Of a stretch of 64,000 nt of DNA, positions 47,891-60,450 are shown in pieces. The notes beneath the pieces were generated by a model. The model had not been told where the DNA came from. It was given only the letters and a program-made list of their open reading frames with translations, and made no database searches. Origin of the DNA: Limnoperna fortunei (taxonomy: Eukaryota > Mollusca > Bivalvia > Mytilida > Modiolidae). The position numbers were made by a program, and so were the translations under genes. Each line of letters begins with the position of its first letter. Positions within the stretch are counted from its first letter, which is position 1. The stretch is from assembly GCA_944474755.1 (NCBI GenBank), contig OX104123.1:16372275-16436274 (forward strand), given 5' to 3'.

Positions 47891-49060
47891 ACTAATTATA
47901 GTTGGATTCTTTGAACACTTCTAACAATTCATCATCTCTCCCTCAGTTCTTCATGTATTTCATTATCGCATACAAAAATATGAGCCTATATACAGATAAA
48001 AAGGAAAGTAAAATAATAAAAGTGATTACCACAAATTACAGAAAAAACTTTTACTGTACGAAATAGTTTCGTTAAAAAAATAACATTTTGCCTAATGCCA
48101 CAGTTGTAAACATTCTATTGTAAGTATTTACAGTAAAAAACGTTCCCGAATGTACGAACGTCAATATATGTCATCAAGACATGCTTGACGGACTGTTGCA
48201 TGGCAAACACACCGGGCGCGGCTAATTATTTAAAATATAACTATGTGTCGTCCTGGAATGACCAAGACGACGCTTAGGTAAAACCTCTTGACCTCTACGA
48301 CCTTTATAAACTTTTAAAATTGTTTGTGTGCAGTTGTGGCTGTATCTCATGAAGTTTATTATGAACTTAGAAATGCAAACCACTCTGCCACAAACCGGAA
48401 ATATATTTAAAAATTAATGGTTTCAAATCACTAAAGGAACATCACAGTTGATAACACCATTCTTCGGGACATTCTTCGACATGACATGGGATCCAGAAAA
48501 ACGCAATCTTTTTTCTCGATGCTACAAGAGATGTGTTAATTCGAATTTTTTAAATACAAGGGTATTTAATTTTGAAATTTTGAATGGCAAGTAAACATAA
48601 CAGCGAATCTGACCAGATAATAAATTTGCACTCGCCTGACTATGCTACTTTTTTTTCGCAAATGGAATGACTTGTGCCTCAGGAGTAAAGAAGATCTGTA
48701 TAAATATAGTATTATAGTCAAGGTAACAATTAAATTTAATTTGGACAAAATGTTGTTGTTTTATTAGGGGTTACTGTCGGACTTTGTATGTTTTCTTAAA
48801 TCATAAATAAATACCGGTTTGGGGTTTAACCAAGAAGTTTTCAGACGAATTTCGATTGCAGCAATTTCATCTGAGCATTGTACAATTGCACCGGTACTCA
48901 AAATACCTGTATTTTTATCCACATTTAATCGAATTAAAGTGGACAGTTGACATCATTACATCTCACTTGACTGTTACGGAATATTTCTGTCACATTTATG
49001 GGTTTTGTTTGTGGAAACTACTTTCCCCCCTTCAATTAATTACGTCTTCCCTCATATCTG
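47891..49060. other. Intergenic, nothing recognised
   Basis: AT-rich. A small 25-nt hairpin GTCGTCCTGG...CCAAGACGAC lies at 48247-48271. No supported gene. Confidence 0.4.
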
Positions 49061-49069
49061 AGTAGTTTC

Positions 49070-49340
49070 CATATTTTAACTCCAGTAATACGAATGGAGC
49101 CATCCGTGTAGCAGGAGTTGCTTACCCATCCGGAGCACCCATAACACCAGTTTTTAGTGAAATTTGTTTTACTCAGTTTTAGTTTTTTGAATACATGTCT
49201 GTTTGTTTTGTTTTTGTCACATCTGTTTTACCTGTAATTACCGTATGTTTGGTTGTCAGTTCTGGTGTTTGCCGGTTTCTCGGACTTTGATGTGTGGCTT
49301 GTCTGTTGTGTATTTAGATATCACATTCATTCTGTCCTTG
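49070..49340 (+). mobile_element. Dispersed repeat of bivalve type
   Basis: GTAGCAGGAGTTGCTTACCC, GGAGCACCCATAACACCAG, TTTTTAGTGAAATTTG and GTTTGCCGGTTTCTCGGACT resemble a repeat that I recall as abundant in mussel genomes. No coding part seen. Confidence 0.4.
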
Positions 49341-52300
49341 TTGTATGATCAATGAAAGATATGTTCGATTCTTTTTAATCACATTACAGGAATTAATCAG
49401 CATGTCTAAAGTCAAACGTATTCATTGAACGGAATGCGTTAGTTTTCCTCAAATTTGAATTTTGCAGACGTAGATAAGAGCAAGCTCATTGTACAACAGC
49501 CACATTAGTAATCTTGTCTAACACTACCCTCTATAGGCATTTTACAAAGTATGCTATTTATTGGATAACTTCTATGACGAAAGGTCGTAACTGTAATAAT
49601 TGTACGTCTTCCTAATGTGAATAAAACACTGTTATCAATAACCCCTTTTAGTTATATTAAAAAAATGTTCAACTTTTAGAAAAAAGTATGTGTGATGCAT
49701 TAAAGAATAAAAAATAAATAAGCTTAATACTTGAATTTCAGCTTTTGTAACTTAATACTGCATTTTTTCACAAGAGAACTGCATAAACACGGATACGGGA
49801 TAGGCAAATGAAAAAAAAAATCGCCAAAGTTTCGCAGTCACCACCACTAAAACCTCTAGCTTCTGATGCAAATGGCATGTTCGTACTTATATCGTCCTCT
49901 TACCTCGTCTACCACATTTGTATGAGTATTGTAATTTATGTGAGAAACAGGACACAAATCCAGTATTGAGAAGCAACTCTTAGGCATCCTGAGCAATAAA
50001 AACAACTGTAGTATTATCTTACAAGGTTTAGTGTTAAGTTAGTGCTACTTTATTTCTCGTTGTCAGTAATGTTTTAAATACTTATAACGTTGTCCAACTT
50101 TTGTCTTGAGCAACACCCATTATTGTTACGACCGTCAGATAATTAATATTTTATTAGGTAAATAGTTTCATTATTTGTAGTCATAGGAGTGACTCATCAG
50201 CGCTTTTTTAGCAGGTAGACTGTTGCCAGTGTTTTATAGTTGTTTTTGTGTTTCGTATATTAAATTTTTTGTACTATTCGGCTAAGTTTGTGTATGTTAA
50301 TATTGATAGGTGAGTTTTAATCAACTATTGAAAGGCAAGTGCAGCAAACCATTAAAGGATTTAACGAAACCATTGTGGACATTTACATCTTGGCAATCAG
50401 ATAGGACCAGATCTTACACCTTATGATACGCCTATTTCTTTTAGAATTTAACGTATAATATATTTAGAACTTTTAAGTCAAAAATCTGCAGTTATTAATA
50501 ATGTCAGTATTTATCTACACATTAGCATTCACCAATTAGACAACTCAAGCTGTAGGAAAATTGTTTCGTGTGTTCTGATACTCAATTTGTAGTTCAGGGT
50601 ATGGATCCCAATTTTAAATAGCCAGTATTGCAGATTGTATTTTTGCCTCACGCAAATGAGTTATGGATTCCTATCAAAGGTAAGAAACCTCGTTGGATGA
50701 ACTGCTAAGTTGTTAGTCAACTACTATCAATAACCAATGTTGCATGTTCGTGTTGTACTTCGGTTCGAGTGTGTTAGACTCTAACCTTCATTGACAAAGA
50801 TTTTAAATTTCCAGTATTCCTTCCAAGTACTCTGGAGTCCTGCATCAATTGAAGTAGACGCCAGGACATAACAAACAATTAATGACAGCGGCATTAAACC
50901 CCGTTCATACAATAAGCATCTATCATAATACCAAATGTCTACGATTCTCGCTAGTTTTTTTTAATGTTTTTTTTTACCTTAAATCACAAAATAAATTAGA
51001 TTTTTTCCGCGGCATAGGCGTTACACCTTAACATACTTACATAGCTATCCATAATATCTGTATATAAATATATAAATTTTAGTATAAGAATCTAATATTT
51101 ATTTCAATATTGAAATATGACGAGAAGCAATTGTTTGTTTATTTGTGTCAAGAGTAATGTTCCTGTATGTAGATAGCTGACAACGAGTATTATTTTGTCT
51201 TTAAAAAAGCTTACGTATTTAGTTTTTTAAGCATTTGATAAAATCTATTAAAAAAGGTCTATTATCTGTCTTAAGTTTTTTTCAAATCTTGATTTCTGTG
51301 ATGTCCGCAAAACTGAATTAAATCTTGGAGATAACTATAGACTTTCTAGTTGAACAATAGGTATTGTTTGTTTATTTTTAGACCAACGACTATTGTGTGT
51401 TTACAAGAGCGTTGAGAGCGTCATGTACAATATCTCTTCTCAGATTATCTTTAAATCTTTTTGTTGTTATTCATACGAGGAAGTTTATAATTTACAATAT
51501 TAATTATTATTTTACAGTTTAAAATAATGTTAAGAAAACCTAAGATTCTTACTAATGATTAGCTACTTACCCGTATGTTTGAAATTGGCGCAACTTGTTA
51601 TGTATTTTATGAACGTTTCTTGATTGTTTTTTGAGAATCCTACTATGATGTATTAAAATACATTTATATTTGCTGTAAAATAACTAGTAAACTATTATTA
51701 GAAATAGAATAAGACCTTATTATTTCTTTTTTTTTGGTTTGAATAGATGAAAGCTCTACTCCATTTTCCAATTTTCAAACTTAACGTCCTAGCTATAGTT
51801 TGTTGAATGAATTAATAAATGCATTGTTATATTTAACGACATGTAAGGTCTAGTACTATTGCAGATAATGGGTACCAAACTGCAACAGTACTTATGTTCA
51901 AAGTGTCATGGGTTAATAAACCAAGCCTGCATTTAATTTTGTCATAGTTGCTCTTATCAATGTTTGTTAGGCACATACAGAGTCTAATTAAATAGTTAAC
52001 TCGTCTTGAACACTTTATTTGATACGGATTGTAGCGGTTTTTTTTGTCGAAGGATAATTTTTATCAAATTATTTGGTTGCATCGCCTATTAAATACTCTC
52101 TACTACAACATCAATCAATTTAACTGCGGATGTATGGTGGAAAAACTTAAGGTATCCCACCTATGATTGAAGTCACCGTTTAATTTTTATTTTTCTACCA
52201 AGAAATACAGCTTAATTAAATCAATTTATTGCTAACTATTGATACAAATTAAATATATTGCTTTAATTTGAGTCAATGTTAACAGTTTTGAGAAAAGGTT

Positions 52301-52790
52301 AGTTACTCAAATAGTATTTCCGATGTTTGCCGAACATTACTGATATCTACTCCATTTAAAAACAATAGACATCCAGGTCACCAAATATGATCTCTAGGTC
52401 AATGTGGTCCGGATACCATAAAAAACCCAGGGTATATTTTATAGTTTTATGTTAACAGATATGTAAGAAAAAACTAAGTGATGTTCGCAACATGTAATTA
52501 ATCTTGCTTCAACAATAGATAGTGTTGCTTCATTCAAAATATCAAAGACTACATGTGTGTTAAGAGTGTAGTTCCTGTAAAATGCCTAGTCTCACTTACA
52601 TTTTTGTTATTGATTATACAAGGAAGTTTAATATCGAACATTTGAAACGTCATTGCACGGTATAAAATTAGATGTAATCTGATAAATTAAAAGGATTAAA
52701 TTGGTTATAATAATTAGCTAATTCCATCTGAAATCGAGGCAACAATTTTATGAAGGTCTTTACCCTTATTGTATCTCTTCTTATCATTAT
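49341..52790. other. Intergenic, nothing recognised
   Basis: About 3.4 kb of AT-rich unique sequence. No ORF above background, no clear repeat or hairpin. Confidence 0.4.
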
Positions 52791-52799
52791 TATTAGGTA

Positions 52800-53880
52800 T
52801 GTCCTCCTTTCAGTGGAAAGACCTATAGGTATTGTTCTGATTATTATAAAAATTCTCTCCTTTCTTCCGCCAACTTTCAAATTGTGTAGCTTATATCCGT
52901 TTTTAATAATGTTAAACGAGTTATCTCCCGTTAATTAAGCAATTATTAGTTTTACAAACATAGCTCATTAACTGTTATTGTACAGTTATGAGGTCTTCAC
53001 CGAAGACCCTAATCACAATTGACCTTAAAAATGTGCAGAAGGTCAAGATCACGTACTAGTTTTTGACCTTTGCTTTTTTGCATAACCATTAATTTTTCTC
53101 CTTAAAATGTTCTATTAATAGTTACTAGTAATTTAACACATGTCGTGCGAAGTTTTATCAACATTTGTACGAGTTATCTCTCTTAGGATGCCAATCTGTA
53201 GCAAATAATACAAAATAATAAAACAAATATTTATTGCAAAGTTATATCCTGTAAATGTGTAATGTTTGAATTCCCTCACAATAAAAATAACATGTAATGT
53301 CCTAATTTTTTTACCTTTTGTTAATTATTAAGATAGTTAAATGACTTATAAATTGACAAAAGTACCCCTCGCATCAAGACCGTTTTTGGTCTTTGTTTAA
53401 TAATTGTTTGATGCACCGTTTTAGAGTTATTGCACTTTACGAGTTTCGGTTAATTGGTTTTTGACTTGTAACTTGAATACGGTTAGAGATCATATAGTAA
53501 GCATATACTTAATGTGATCAGTAGAAAGAGTTTCAATTTGAGCCCAAGGTCAAGGTCATATCATAGGTAACTGTTACTAAAAGTCCTTAGGTTGATATAT
53601 TTTTAGAATCAGAGTTACATGCTTTACTGATAAATGTCATTGTTTAACCGGCAGTGGCATTTTGTTAATAGCCATGGGCACAAAATTCCTTAACAACCAT
53701 ATAGTCTCACTCGTGACTTCTTGCTTTACCGAAATAACTAATTTTCATGACAGGAATTAACATTTTGTCCTTAGCAACAGACAAACAGTCAATAGTATCC
53801 ATATATTTACGTCTTCAGACAATATCGGGAAAGACCTTTGCAAGTCTTCTCAGAACAAATTCCCTTTCATAATGTTATTA
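52800..53880. mobile_element. GGAAAGACCT-ended repeat element, copy 1
   Basis: Starts with AGTGGAAAGACCTATAGG and a T-rich TTATTATTA-type stretch with TTCTTCCGCC, and ends with GGGAAAGACCTTTGCAAG then TTCTCAGAACAAATT. Matches 57195-58262 over its right two thirds (CTTGAATACGGTTAGAGAT, GAGTTTCAATTTGAGCC, TATATTTTTAGAATCAGA). Contains AAGGTCAAGGTCAT half-sites. No protein coding; likely non-autonomous. Confidence 0.7.
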
Positions 53881-54405
53881 CTTATCTTCCGATCCAAAAT
53901 TCCATTTCGTGCTGCCAAAGTTTTGTATCCGATCGAGGTAAAAATTTGACGCTTTCTCCCAGTCGTCCTGTAAGAACCTCCCAACAAAAATAAGGGCGTG
54001 GCAGGGAAACCCCATAAAAAGGTTGTTACCACATCTCCTTCTAAGGCAAAGAAAATGGTGCAATACAATGAATGCCGATTCGATCTAGCATTGATGTACT
54101 CACATAGTCGATAGGTAGGAAATCGTTGTGACCAACGATAAAAAAGTTATAAAATATGTAAGTCGAGCAAGTCCTGCACCTCATTTTATGTACAGGTCAG
54201 TCTAAAACGGCTTTTGCAAAAGTTTACGAGTCAATAATTCTATTCATGCTGTAATTTATTTATATTAAGAGCTTTGATTGGATAAAAACACTTAAGGTAG
54301 ATCAGCTGTATATCGCGGCGCATCATAGTTGCGCAACGCATCTACTGTAAATAAAAATGCTATGTCGCAAAATAAATATTACTTAAGTATGTTTGTAATA
54401 CTTCT
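53881..54405. other. Unassigned region with a short minus-strand ORF pair
   Basis: Two overlapping minus ORFs (53850-54068 and 53878-54063) lie here. The second reads ...GFPCHALIFVGRFLQDDWEK and has codon-like composition, but there is no domain I recognise and no splice evidence. A remnant of a mobile element is possible. Confidence 0.25.
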
Positions 54406-54639
54406 ATGCGTTATATTTTACAACTTGGCATAATTTTGCTTCTAATCAACCATGTTTTTCCTTTAACAAACTGTATTCGATTTATTTGTCCTGCCATACG
54501 ACATAGTAACACCTGCGCGTCAACGTCCGTTTGGTCATTTTTTTATGCGGTCGATATAGATACACGTGGACGGATGGATCTTGAATGGAATTTTAACACT
54601 TCTGAGAAACTTATATACATAATTAATTTTGGATATAAA
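54406..54639 (+). CDS. Candidate first coding exon with signal peptide (unconfirmed)
   Basis: ATG at 54406 opens a 78-codon stretch ending in phase 0 at a consensus donor (ATAAA|GTAAGTAT). It begins MRYILQLGIILLLINHVFPL, a good signal peptide, then a part with three Cys, then VDIDTRGRMDLEWNFNTSEK and LIYIINFGYK. The latter resembles the start of a DOMON domain as in DBH/MOXD-like monooxygenases ('D..G...L.W.F......I.F.....'), but the diagnostic GWVGFG part would lie in the next exon, which I could not find. Could be an isolated chance ORF or a broken gene. Confidence 0.3.
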
Positions 54640-54748
54640 GTAAGTATATTTTGATGATATAGTTTTCAACCCACTTCGATTTTTCCTTGAGGCAAGGCGA
54701 TTCATATTTCAGACGGACAAAATGCCCTTCGGCTTCACATAATTTAGC

Positions 54749-54880
54749 CACAGGGGCTCGTAAAAATTGATTTACTTGCGCTTTCGATTGATACTGGGTC
54801 GGTTTTGTTATAGTGTGGGGACAAAACCGACCCAGTATCAATCGAAAGCACAAGTAAATTAATTTTTACGAGCCCCTGTG
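54749..54880. repeat. 132-bp near-perfect inverted repeat
   Basis: The left arm 54749-54808 (CACAGGGGCTCGTAAAAATT... to GGGTCGGTTTTGT) is matched by the right arm 54821-54880 in reverse complement with only a few mismatches. The loop is 12 nt (TATAGTGTGGGG). It could be a MITE or foldback element, or the footprint of an inverted duplication. It lies in what would be the intron after the candidate exon 54406-54639. Confidence 0.9.
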
Positions 54881-54885
54881 ATTTA

Positions 54886-54970
54886 GCATAGGCAGACAAA
54901 ATCCCCTGTAAAATTTACAAGGCGGACAAAATTCCCCTGTAAAATTTTCAAGGCAGACAAAGATCCTCCT
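54886..54970. repeat. ~31-bp tandem repeat, three copies
   Basis: GGC(A/G)GACAAAAT(T)CCCCTG then TAAAATTT(A/T)CAA is repeated from about 54890, 54920 and 54951; the last copy is shortened. A related GACGGACAAAATGCCC lies left of the inverted repeat at 54712. Confidence 0.75.
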
Positions 54971-55309
54971 GAATCTGATTATGATAATACCGATAAGTAT
55001 TGTACATCTTGTTCGATAGTTTTTTTTTTACCTGGGGCTGGAACTTGAAATGATGAATCATTGAATGAAACAAAGATTAAAACAAGATTATTTATTTTTT
55101 TACTGGGACCCATCACGTCTATACTATATATGGTTTGTATTGTTTGGTACGACATGGGATTTAAATAAAAGGAACCACACCGTTTGATCCCTTCCAATAT
55201 TTTCTACCGATTATTTTTTTAAACTAAATTATGCTATTATTTTAGTAAATTATAACTTATTAGTAAATGTTATACCTGTTGCAATTTTATACAAGATGCA
55301 CAGAATGTT

Positions 55310-55492
55310 ATGTTGAAGGTTTATACATGTACGAGACTGTACGTTGTGAACATTAAAAAATGCATTTTAAAACATCAGATTCTGGAGGAATTTTGTCCAG
55401 ATAAGGAAGTTAAACAACAAGCACTCCGTGCAAGTTTGTTTGCAAGCTTATTACAGAGAAAAGTCTACCATAAATTATATAGAAAAACATAA
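55310..55492 (+). other. Short ORF, possible exon
   Basis: The second half reads ILEEFCPDKEVKQQALRASL then FASLLQRKVYHKLYRKT and a stop. It is preceded by a possible acceptor (CATTTAAAACATCAG) that would fit phase 0 of the candidate exon at 54406. The residue composition looks protein-like, but I recognise no domain and there is no further support. Confidence 0.15.
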
Positions 55493-55499
55493 ATAGTAT

Positions 55500-57190
55500 A
55501 CCATAGTTTAATCTTCTTCAGTGTTTTATAATGGGGATTTTTATCATGTGACGATAGCCTGGTCTAACATGTAACATCTCATGTAAGACCATTTAAGTTG
55601 TGATTAATCCTTATTGATGAAAAAAGAAACGAGTGTCTATTGTCACTACACATGTAATTGTATTACATGTAAATGTAAAGAACTACCTGTGTAGCACCAG
55701 TATTTTATTTTTAATTATTTAAAAATTATTTCTTTTTATTTATAACAACAATTGGTTATTTTTAATTGCCTTACATGTACTTTGTCATTAAAATTTTTTA
55801 AAAGTTCAGACAGTACTGTAATTTTATTTCTTACAGAAGCTACTACTACTACCCGTGTGTCATAATTTTAAAGAGGAAAAGAAAAGTGCAGCCTGATTGA
55901 AGTATACATGTAAGCAGTAAATTATTTATGTAAATATGTATGGATGTGTAGTTGGATTCAATTTTGTAGTATACATTACACAATGAAAGGTGCATTTCTC
56001 TACTAATAAAACTGATTGCCACAAAAATGACTGTACATACTATAGTTGAAAATAAATGAAAACCTTAACATGTTAAGCTCACGTTATGGTACAATTTGTC
56101 ATCTGTGTACATTTAACATTAAGACACACTTTTTCAGAATGGCTTTTACCAATTTGTGATTCCTTTCTTCTTCTTTTTACAATTTTCACATTTTAGAAGT
56201 TTTACAGTTGGACACATTGTTAATGGTACACTATTTCTTTTGAAGAATGTTTCTAGGCATACACTCAATTAAATGAACATGCATTTGATTTATAATGAGA
56301 CTCTGTTATAAACCAGGATTGTGTTTACATTTGTTTGACCTGTTTACAAATGTTTCCTTTATTCACTTGAAATGTTGTGGTCAATAGTTAACATCAACAC
56401 ACAAATGAAAATGAATTTCTGACTTCAATAAATGTAAGCAAAACAAATACTGGAAAGGGGACTGAGTAGTAAACCAACAGATATAATATGTATATTTGTG
56501 TGCACAGCCAAAATTATGAAATGTACATGATAAAGGAAAATTAAGGTTTACATGTGTATGTATAATATTTTGTTTGAATATTTGAATATATAATATTTTG
56601 TTTGTTGAAGTAATTATTTTATAATAAATACTAAGTTCTGTTTTGATATTTATTACTTTAGCCAAGTTGAAAATAAAATTCATATAACTGAATATCTTAA
56701 TTTCAGATACACATGTTGTAATTGTCTGTCTGATGTCACCAGTACATTTGAAACCTTCACAATATTTAGAGAAGACTTCTTATGTCTGCAATTTTGAATA
56801 TGCACGTTTTATTGCAAAGAAAATATGGAAAAGAGCAACAAGTGGAACTTTAAAGGAGACATGTTCTGTTACATGTGTGAAAATATAACATATAGTGTTG
56901 CAGTAATGATGGAGAACTCAGATTGATTCCTGCTTGATTATTTTTACAATAGGGGAAATGTTTTAGAAAATAGGTGCCTGGTATCTGGGGCTTTCAACTG
57001 CTATTGTTATGTATTGAAGTATTATAATATAATTTCGAATTGAATATTCTTGTTTTCTGTGACACATGTATATGTTATAAGCTAAGAAACAAAAATAAAC
57101 AAGTAATTCAAATAAACTAGTACTTCAACATGTTCAATATAATTGTAATAGCCATGTATGTAGATGACAGAATTGCAATCATCTGGCAGA
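55500..57190. other. Intergenic or 3' UTR-like AT-rich DNA
   Basis: Rich in TACATGT and AATAAA; no ORF or repeat of note. The minus ORF at 56381-56683 is without recognisable domain. Confidence 0.35.
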
Positions 57191-57194
57191 TTTA

Positions 57195-58262
57195 TTTATT
57201 ACAATGGAAAGACCTTCTTGTATTTCTTATGATTATTATTTTTTCTTCTTCTTCCGCGGAGGTTTGCCAAAAAGTGTCTCTACATATCATTTCGATACTT
57301 GGTACCATTAATCGGTCATATCCGGAGATGACATGACATGCTTTTAGACCGATCTATTTTTAGTAACAGAGTTATCTGCCCCAACACGAAAACCCTTGTT
57401 AGCAGATAAACTCAGAAACCGTAACCGATTCTTAAAATCTGAAGTGTACAAAATGTCGCTGGACCTATGGCGATGATTTGTCATGCAAATTTTTTTTTCC
57501 AATCGACTTCCTGTTTTGACCTGAAAATGTCGCAACAGGTCAAAATTTTTTTCTCAAAAACCGAAAGTCCTAGAGACATGGGACCACCACCATTGATCGT
57601 AAGTGACATATGTTACCTTTAAAAATGTAAAGGTCAAAGGTAAAAAGTCAAGGTCAAAGGCACCATAGGTCTTGTTAGCACTATATCTCACAAACCATAC
57701 AAGATAGAAGCGGACAATAAATGGGAAAAATACTCCCCTCATCGAAACCATCATTTGGTACATTTGGCTCGAAGCTGTACGATGAACCGTTTTCGATTAA
57801 CAGCCCTTGACACGTTTCGGGTAATCTTTTTTTTTGTTAAAACTTGAAAACGGTTCGAGATAATATAGTAAACATATAGGTTTAACATGATAAGCAGGAA
57901 AGAGCTTCAATTTGAGCCAAAGGTCAAAGGTCATAGATCAAGGTCATACCATAGCAACAAGGTGACCGTGATAAAGTTCTTAGCAACCATATATTTTTAG
58001 AATCAGAATGATGTACTTTACTGACATATGGAAATGACCATAAGTGGCCTTTGTCCCTAGCAACGGAATTAAAGACCTTAACAACCATCTATTTTTTGGC
58101 TCGGAACCAGTTTCTTTACTCAAATAACTCATTTTATGACTGGAAGTGACATTTTGTTCTATAGCAAGACACAAAATCGCACAGCATCACCTAAATTTGC
58201 TGACTTTAGAGGAACAGTGGGAAAGACCTTATCATTTGTTCTCAGAACAAATGGCAGTTTAT
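57195..58262. mobile_element. GGAAAGACCT-ended repeat element, copy 2
   Basis: Starts TGGAAAGACCTTCTTGTA with TTATTATTTTTTCTTCTTC, CCGCGGAGGTTTGCC, and ends GGGAAAGACCTTATC then the 19-nt palindrome ATTTGTTCTCAGAACAAAT (58234-58252). Fragments of the same family are at 17838, 34215 and 52800. No protein coding capacity. The hairpin near one end and the internal T-rich microsatellite recall Helitron/Helentron-derived non-autonomous elements; this is a guess. Confidence 0.75.
57921..57933 (+). promoter_or_regulatory. DR1 nuclear-receptor-type motif
   Basis: AGGTCAAAGGTCA, an exact direct repeat of AGGTCA spaced by one base (DR1, bound by HNF4/RXR/COUP-TF-type receptors). A further AAGGTCA half-site follows 11 bases later, and a near-match AGGTCAAAGGTAA is at 57631. 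All are inside the repeat element. Binding is not shown. Confidence 0.4.
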
Positions 58263-58499
58263 TTTAAAACTGCTTTTTAACAACCATTGGCTACATTTTG
58301 ACCTGCACACCTTCACCAAATATAGAGTTATTTAATAATAGATTGAGATATATTAAAAGAAAAATAAAAGCAGCAGAAACAAACACAACGCTTCCATATT
58401 TTAAAGCCTTCTCTATTTTTATTTTTGTCGCATTAAGTTTTAGGAGACATTGTCTTTACACCGTTTCTTGTTATTATTCATATTATTACTACGTCGCCC

Positions 58500-58740
58500 A
58501 AAACTAGTTTTGTGATACTTATTGTTTCACCACCGTTTCTTATTCCTCTTCTTCTAATTAAGTCGCCGACCACGAAGTGTCGGGCGACTTATTGTTTTTA
58601 CTCCGTTTCTTATTATTATTAAATCCCCGACCACGAAGTGTCGGGGATTTATTGTTTTTGCACCGTTTCTTATTATTATTATTATTCTTCTTCTTCTTCT
58701 TCTTCTTCTTCTTCTTCTTCTTCTTCTGGACCTAACTTTG
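58500..58740. repeat. Hairpin-plus-TTATT tandem units and (TTC)n microsatellite
   Basis: Two hairpins, 58560-58590 (AAGTCGCC...GGCGACTT) and 58621-58650 (AAATCCCC...GGGGATTT). Each is followed by TTATTGTTTTT(A/G)C(T/A)CC then GTTTCTTATTATTATT, and the series ends in (TTC) of about 14 units at 58686-58728. The apex CGAAG is constant while stems differ in matching fashion. A decayed unit (GTCGCCCAAAACTAG) is at 58492. Confidence 0.85.
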
Positions 58741-58839
58741 TCCGTAGGATTTCTCGAAGACGAAAAGACATAGGTCAATGAAACTTACCAGAAAGATAGG
58801 TCACCACTAGGAAATGTTCTTTCCGATTTCGAAATTTTG

Positions 58840-59610
58840 AAAATGGCGGCCATCTTGGATTGGCGGCCATTTTGAATTTGAAAAAAATACAAAATTAATC
58901 ATAAAAAATCACAAACAATATGGATATGAACCAAAATAGGTTTATAGGTCAATATTAAGGTCCCGGACAATATGGGACCATTTTCCGAAAAATCCAAGAT
59001 GGCCACCATATTCAAAATGGCCGCCAAAGTGCGAAAATTGAAAAGTTGTCCGATTTCAACGAAAATTGGCATTTAGGTCGATATTGATATTACGAACAAC
59101 ATGGCGACACTTTCGAACAAATCCAAGATGGCTGTCATATTCAAAATGGCCGCCAAAGTGCGAAAATTGAAAAGTTGTCCGATTTCAACGAAAATTGGCA
59201 TTTAGGTGAATATTGATATTACGAACAACATGGTGACATGTTTGAACAAATCCAAGATGGCCACAAAAGTCCAAGATGGCCGCCATATTCAAAATGGCCG
59301 CCAAAGTGCGAAAATTGAAAAGTTGTCCGATTTCAACGAAAATTGGCATTTAGGTCAATATTGATATTACGAACAACATGGCGACACTTTCGAACAAATC
59401 CAAGATGGCTGTCATATTCAAAATGGCTGCCAAAGTGCGAATATTGAAAAGTTGTCTGATTTCAACAAAAATTGGCATTTAGGTCAATATTGATATTACG
59501 AACAACATGTCGAACAAATCCAAGATGGCTGCCAAAGTCCAAGATGGCCGCCATATTCAAAATGGCCGCCAAAGTGCGAAAATTGAAAAGTTGTCCGAAT
59601 TGTGACAAAA
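58840..59610. repeat. ~130-bp tandem array rich in GCCATCTT/AAGATGGC motifs
   Basis: Units start AAATCCAAGATGG at about 58990, 59117, 59247, 59396 and 59515 and contain CAAAATGGC(C/T)GCCAAAGTGC, AAAAGTTGTC(C/T)GATTTCAAC and TATTGATATTACGAACAAC. ORFs at 59462-59777 are frame chance in the repeat. Confidence 0.9.
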
Positions 59611-60450
59611 GTGGGCACGGGAGGGGATTTTTTTGTGACTTGCTTGCAATCACAATCAGCACTTGTTATTATTATTATTTTCATATTTCTTATGTTTTCC
59701 TTTTTCCCCTCGCAATGTTGTCCGCTCGTTTTCTCGCTCATCTTTTAACCGATCGAAATGAAACTTTGGGAACATAATAAGGGTGACCTGAAGTTGTGCA
59801 ATCCACTTTTGAAATTTTAAAAATGGCCGCCATTTTCAAAATGGCCGCCGTTGAAAAAAAATGACGGCCGTTGTCAGATCTCAGTAATTGCCAAAGCAAT
59901 TTCAATGAAAATTGGTATACTGATACAGCTCCCTATGCCGAGCATTTTTGCAAAAAAAAATTTGACGCGGCCGACATCTCAAAATGGCCGCCATCCGAAC
60001 ACCACCCCCCTAAAACTGTAAAAATTTAAACGTCATCCGATTTAAACGAAATTTGATATACAGGTAGCTTATGATACCCTGAGTGTGCCACTATTTTCAA
60101 AATTTTTGTCCGACTTCCGGTTTCAAAATGGCGGCCGTTTTAAAGTTTTACAAAATGGCGGCCGTTGTCAGATCTCAGTTATGGCCAGAGCAATTTCAAT
60201 GAAAATTGGTATACTGATACAGCTAACTATCCTGAGCATTTTTGCAAAACAAATTTTTTGTCCGACTTCTGGTTTCAAAATGGCGGCCGTTTTAAAGTTT
60301 GCTCGTTTTCTCGCTCATCTTTTAACCGATCGAAATGAAACTTGGCCAACTGAAAGCTCATGTTATGAAGTTGTGCTCTTGACTTTTAGTTCCCTCTACT
60401 CGGTCAAAAGTGCGGAACGGGAGGCGACTTCAACGTTTCGGGAAACGTAA
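59611..60450. repeat. Repeat block duplicated at 63591-64000
   Basis: From TTTCATATTTCTTATGTTTT through CTCGCTCATCTTTTAACCGA to GATACCCT(A/G)AGTGT, the segment 59677-60085 matches 63591-64000. It then continues with a second copy of the CAGATCTCAGT(T/A)ATTGCCA-type stretch at 60165. Contains several AAAATGGC(C/G)GCC palindromic motifs. No gene; the ORF at 60085-60450 runs through repeats. Confidence 0.85.

Noticed and set aside
53850..54068. Overlapping minus-strand ORFs as a gene
   Set aside because: Not recognisable, overlap the end of a repeat element, and have no splice signals or start context that decide between frames.
58554..58778. Arginine-rich minus-strand ORF
   Set aside because: Translation of the (TTC)n microsatellite and hairpin repeat.
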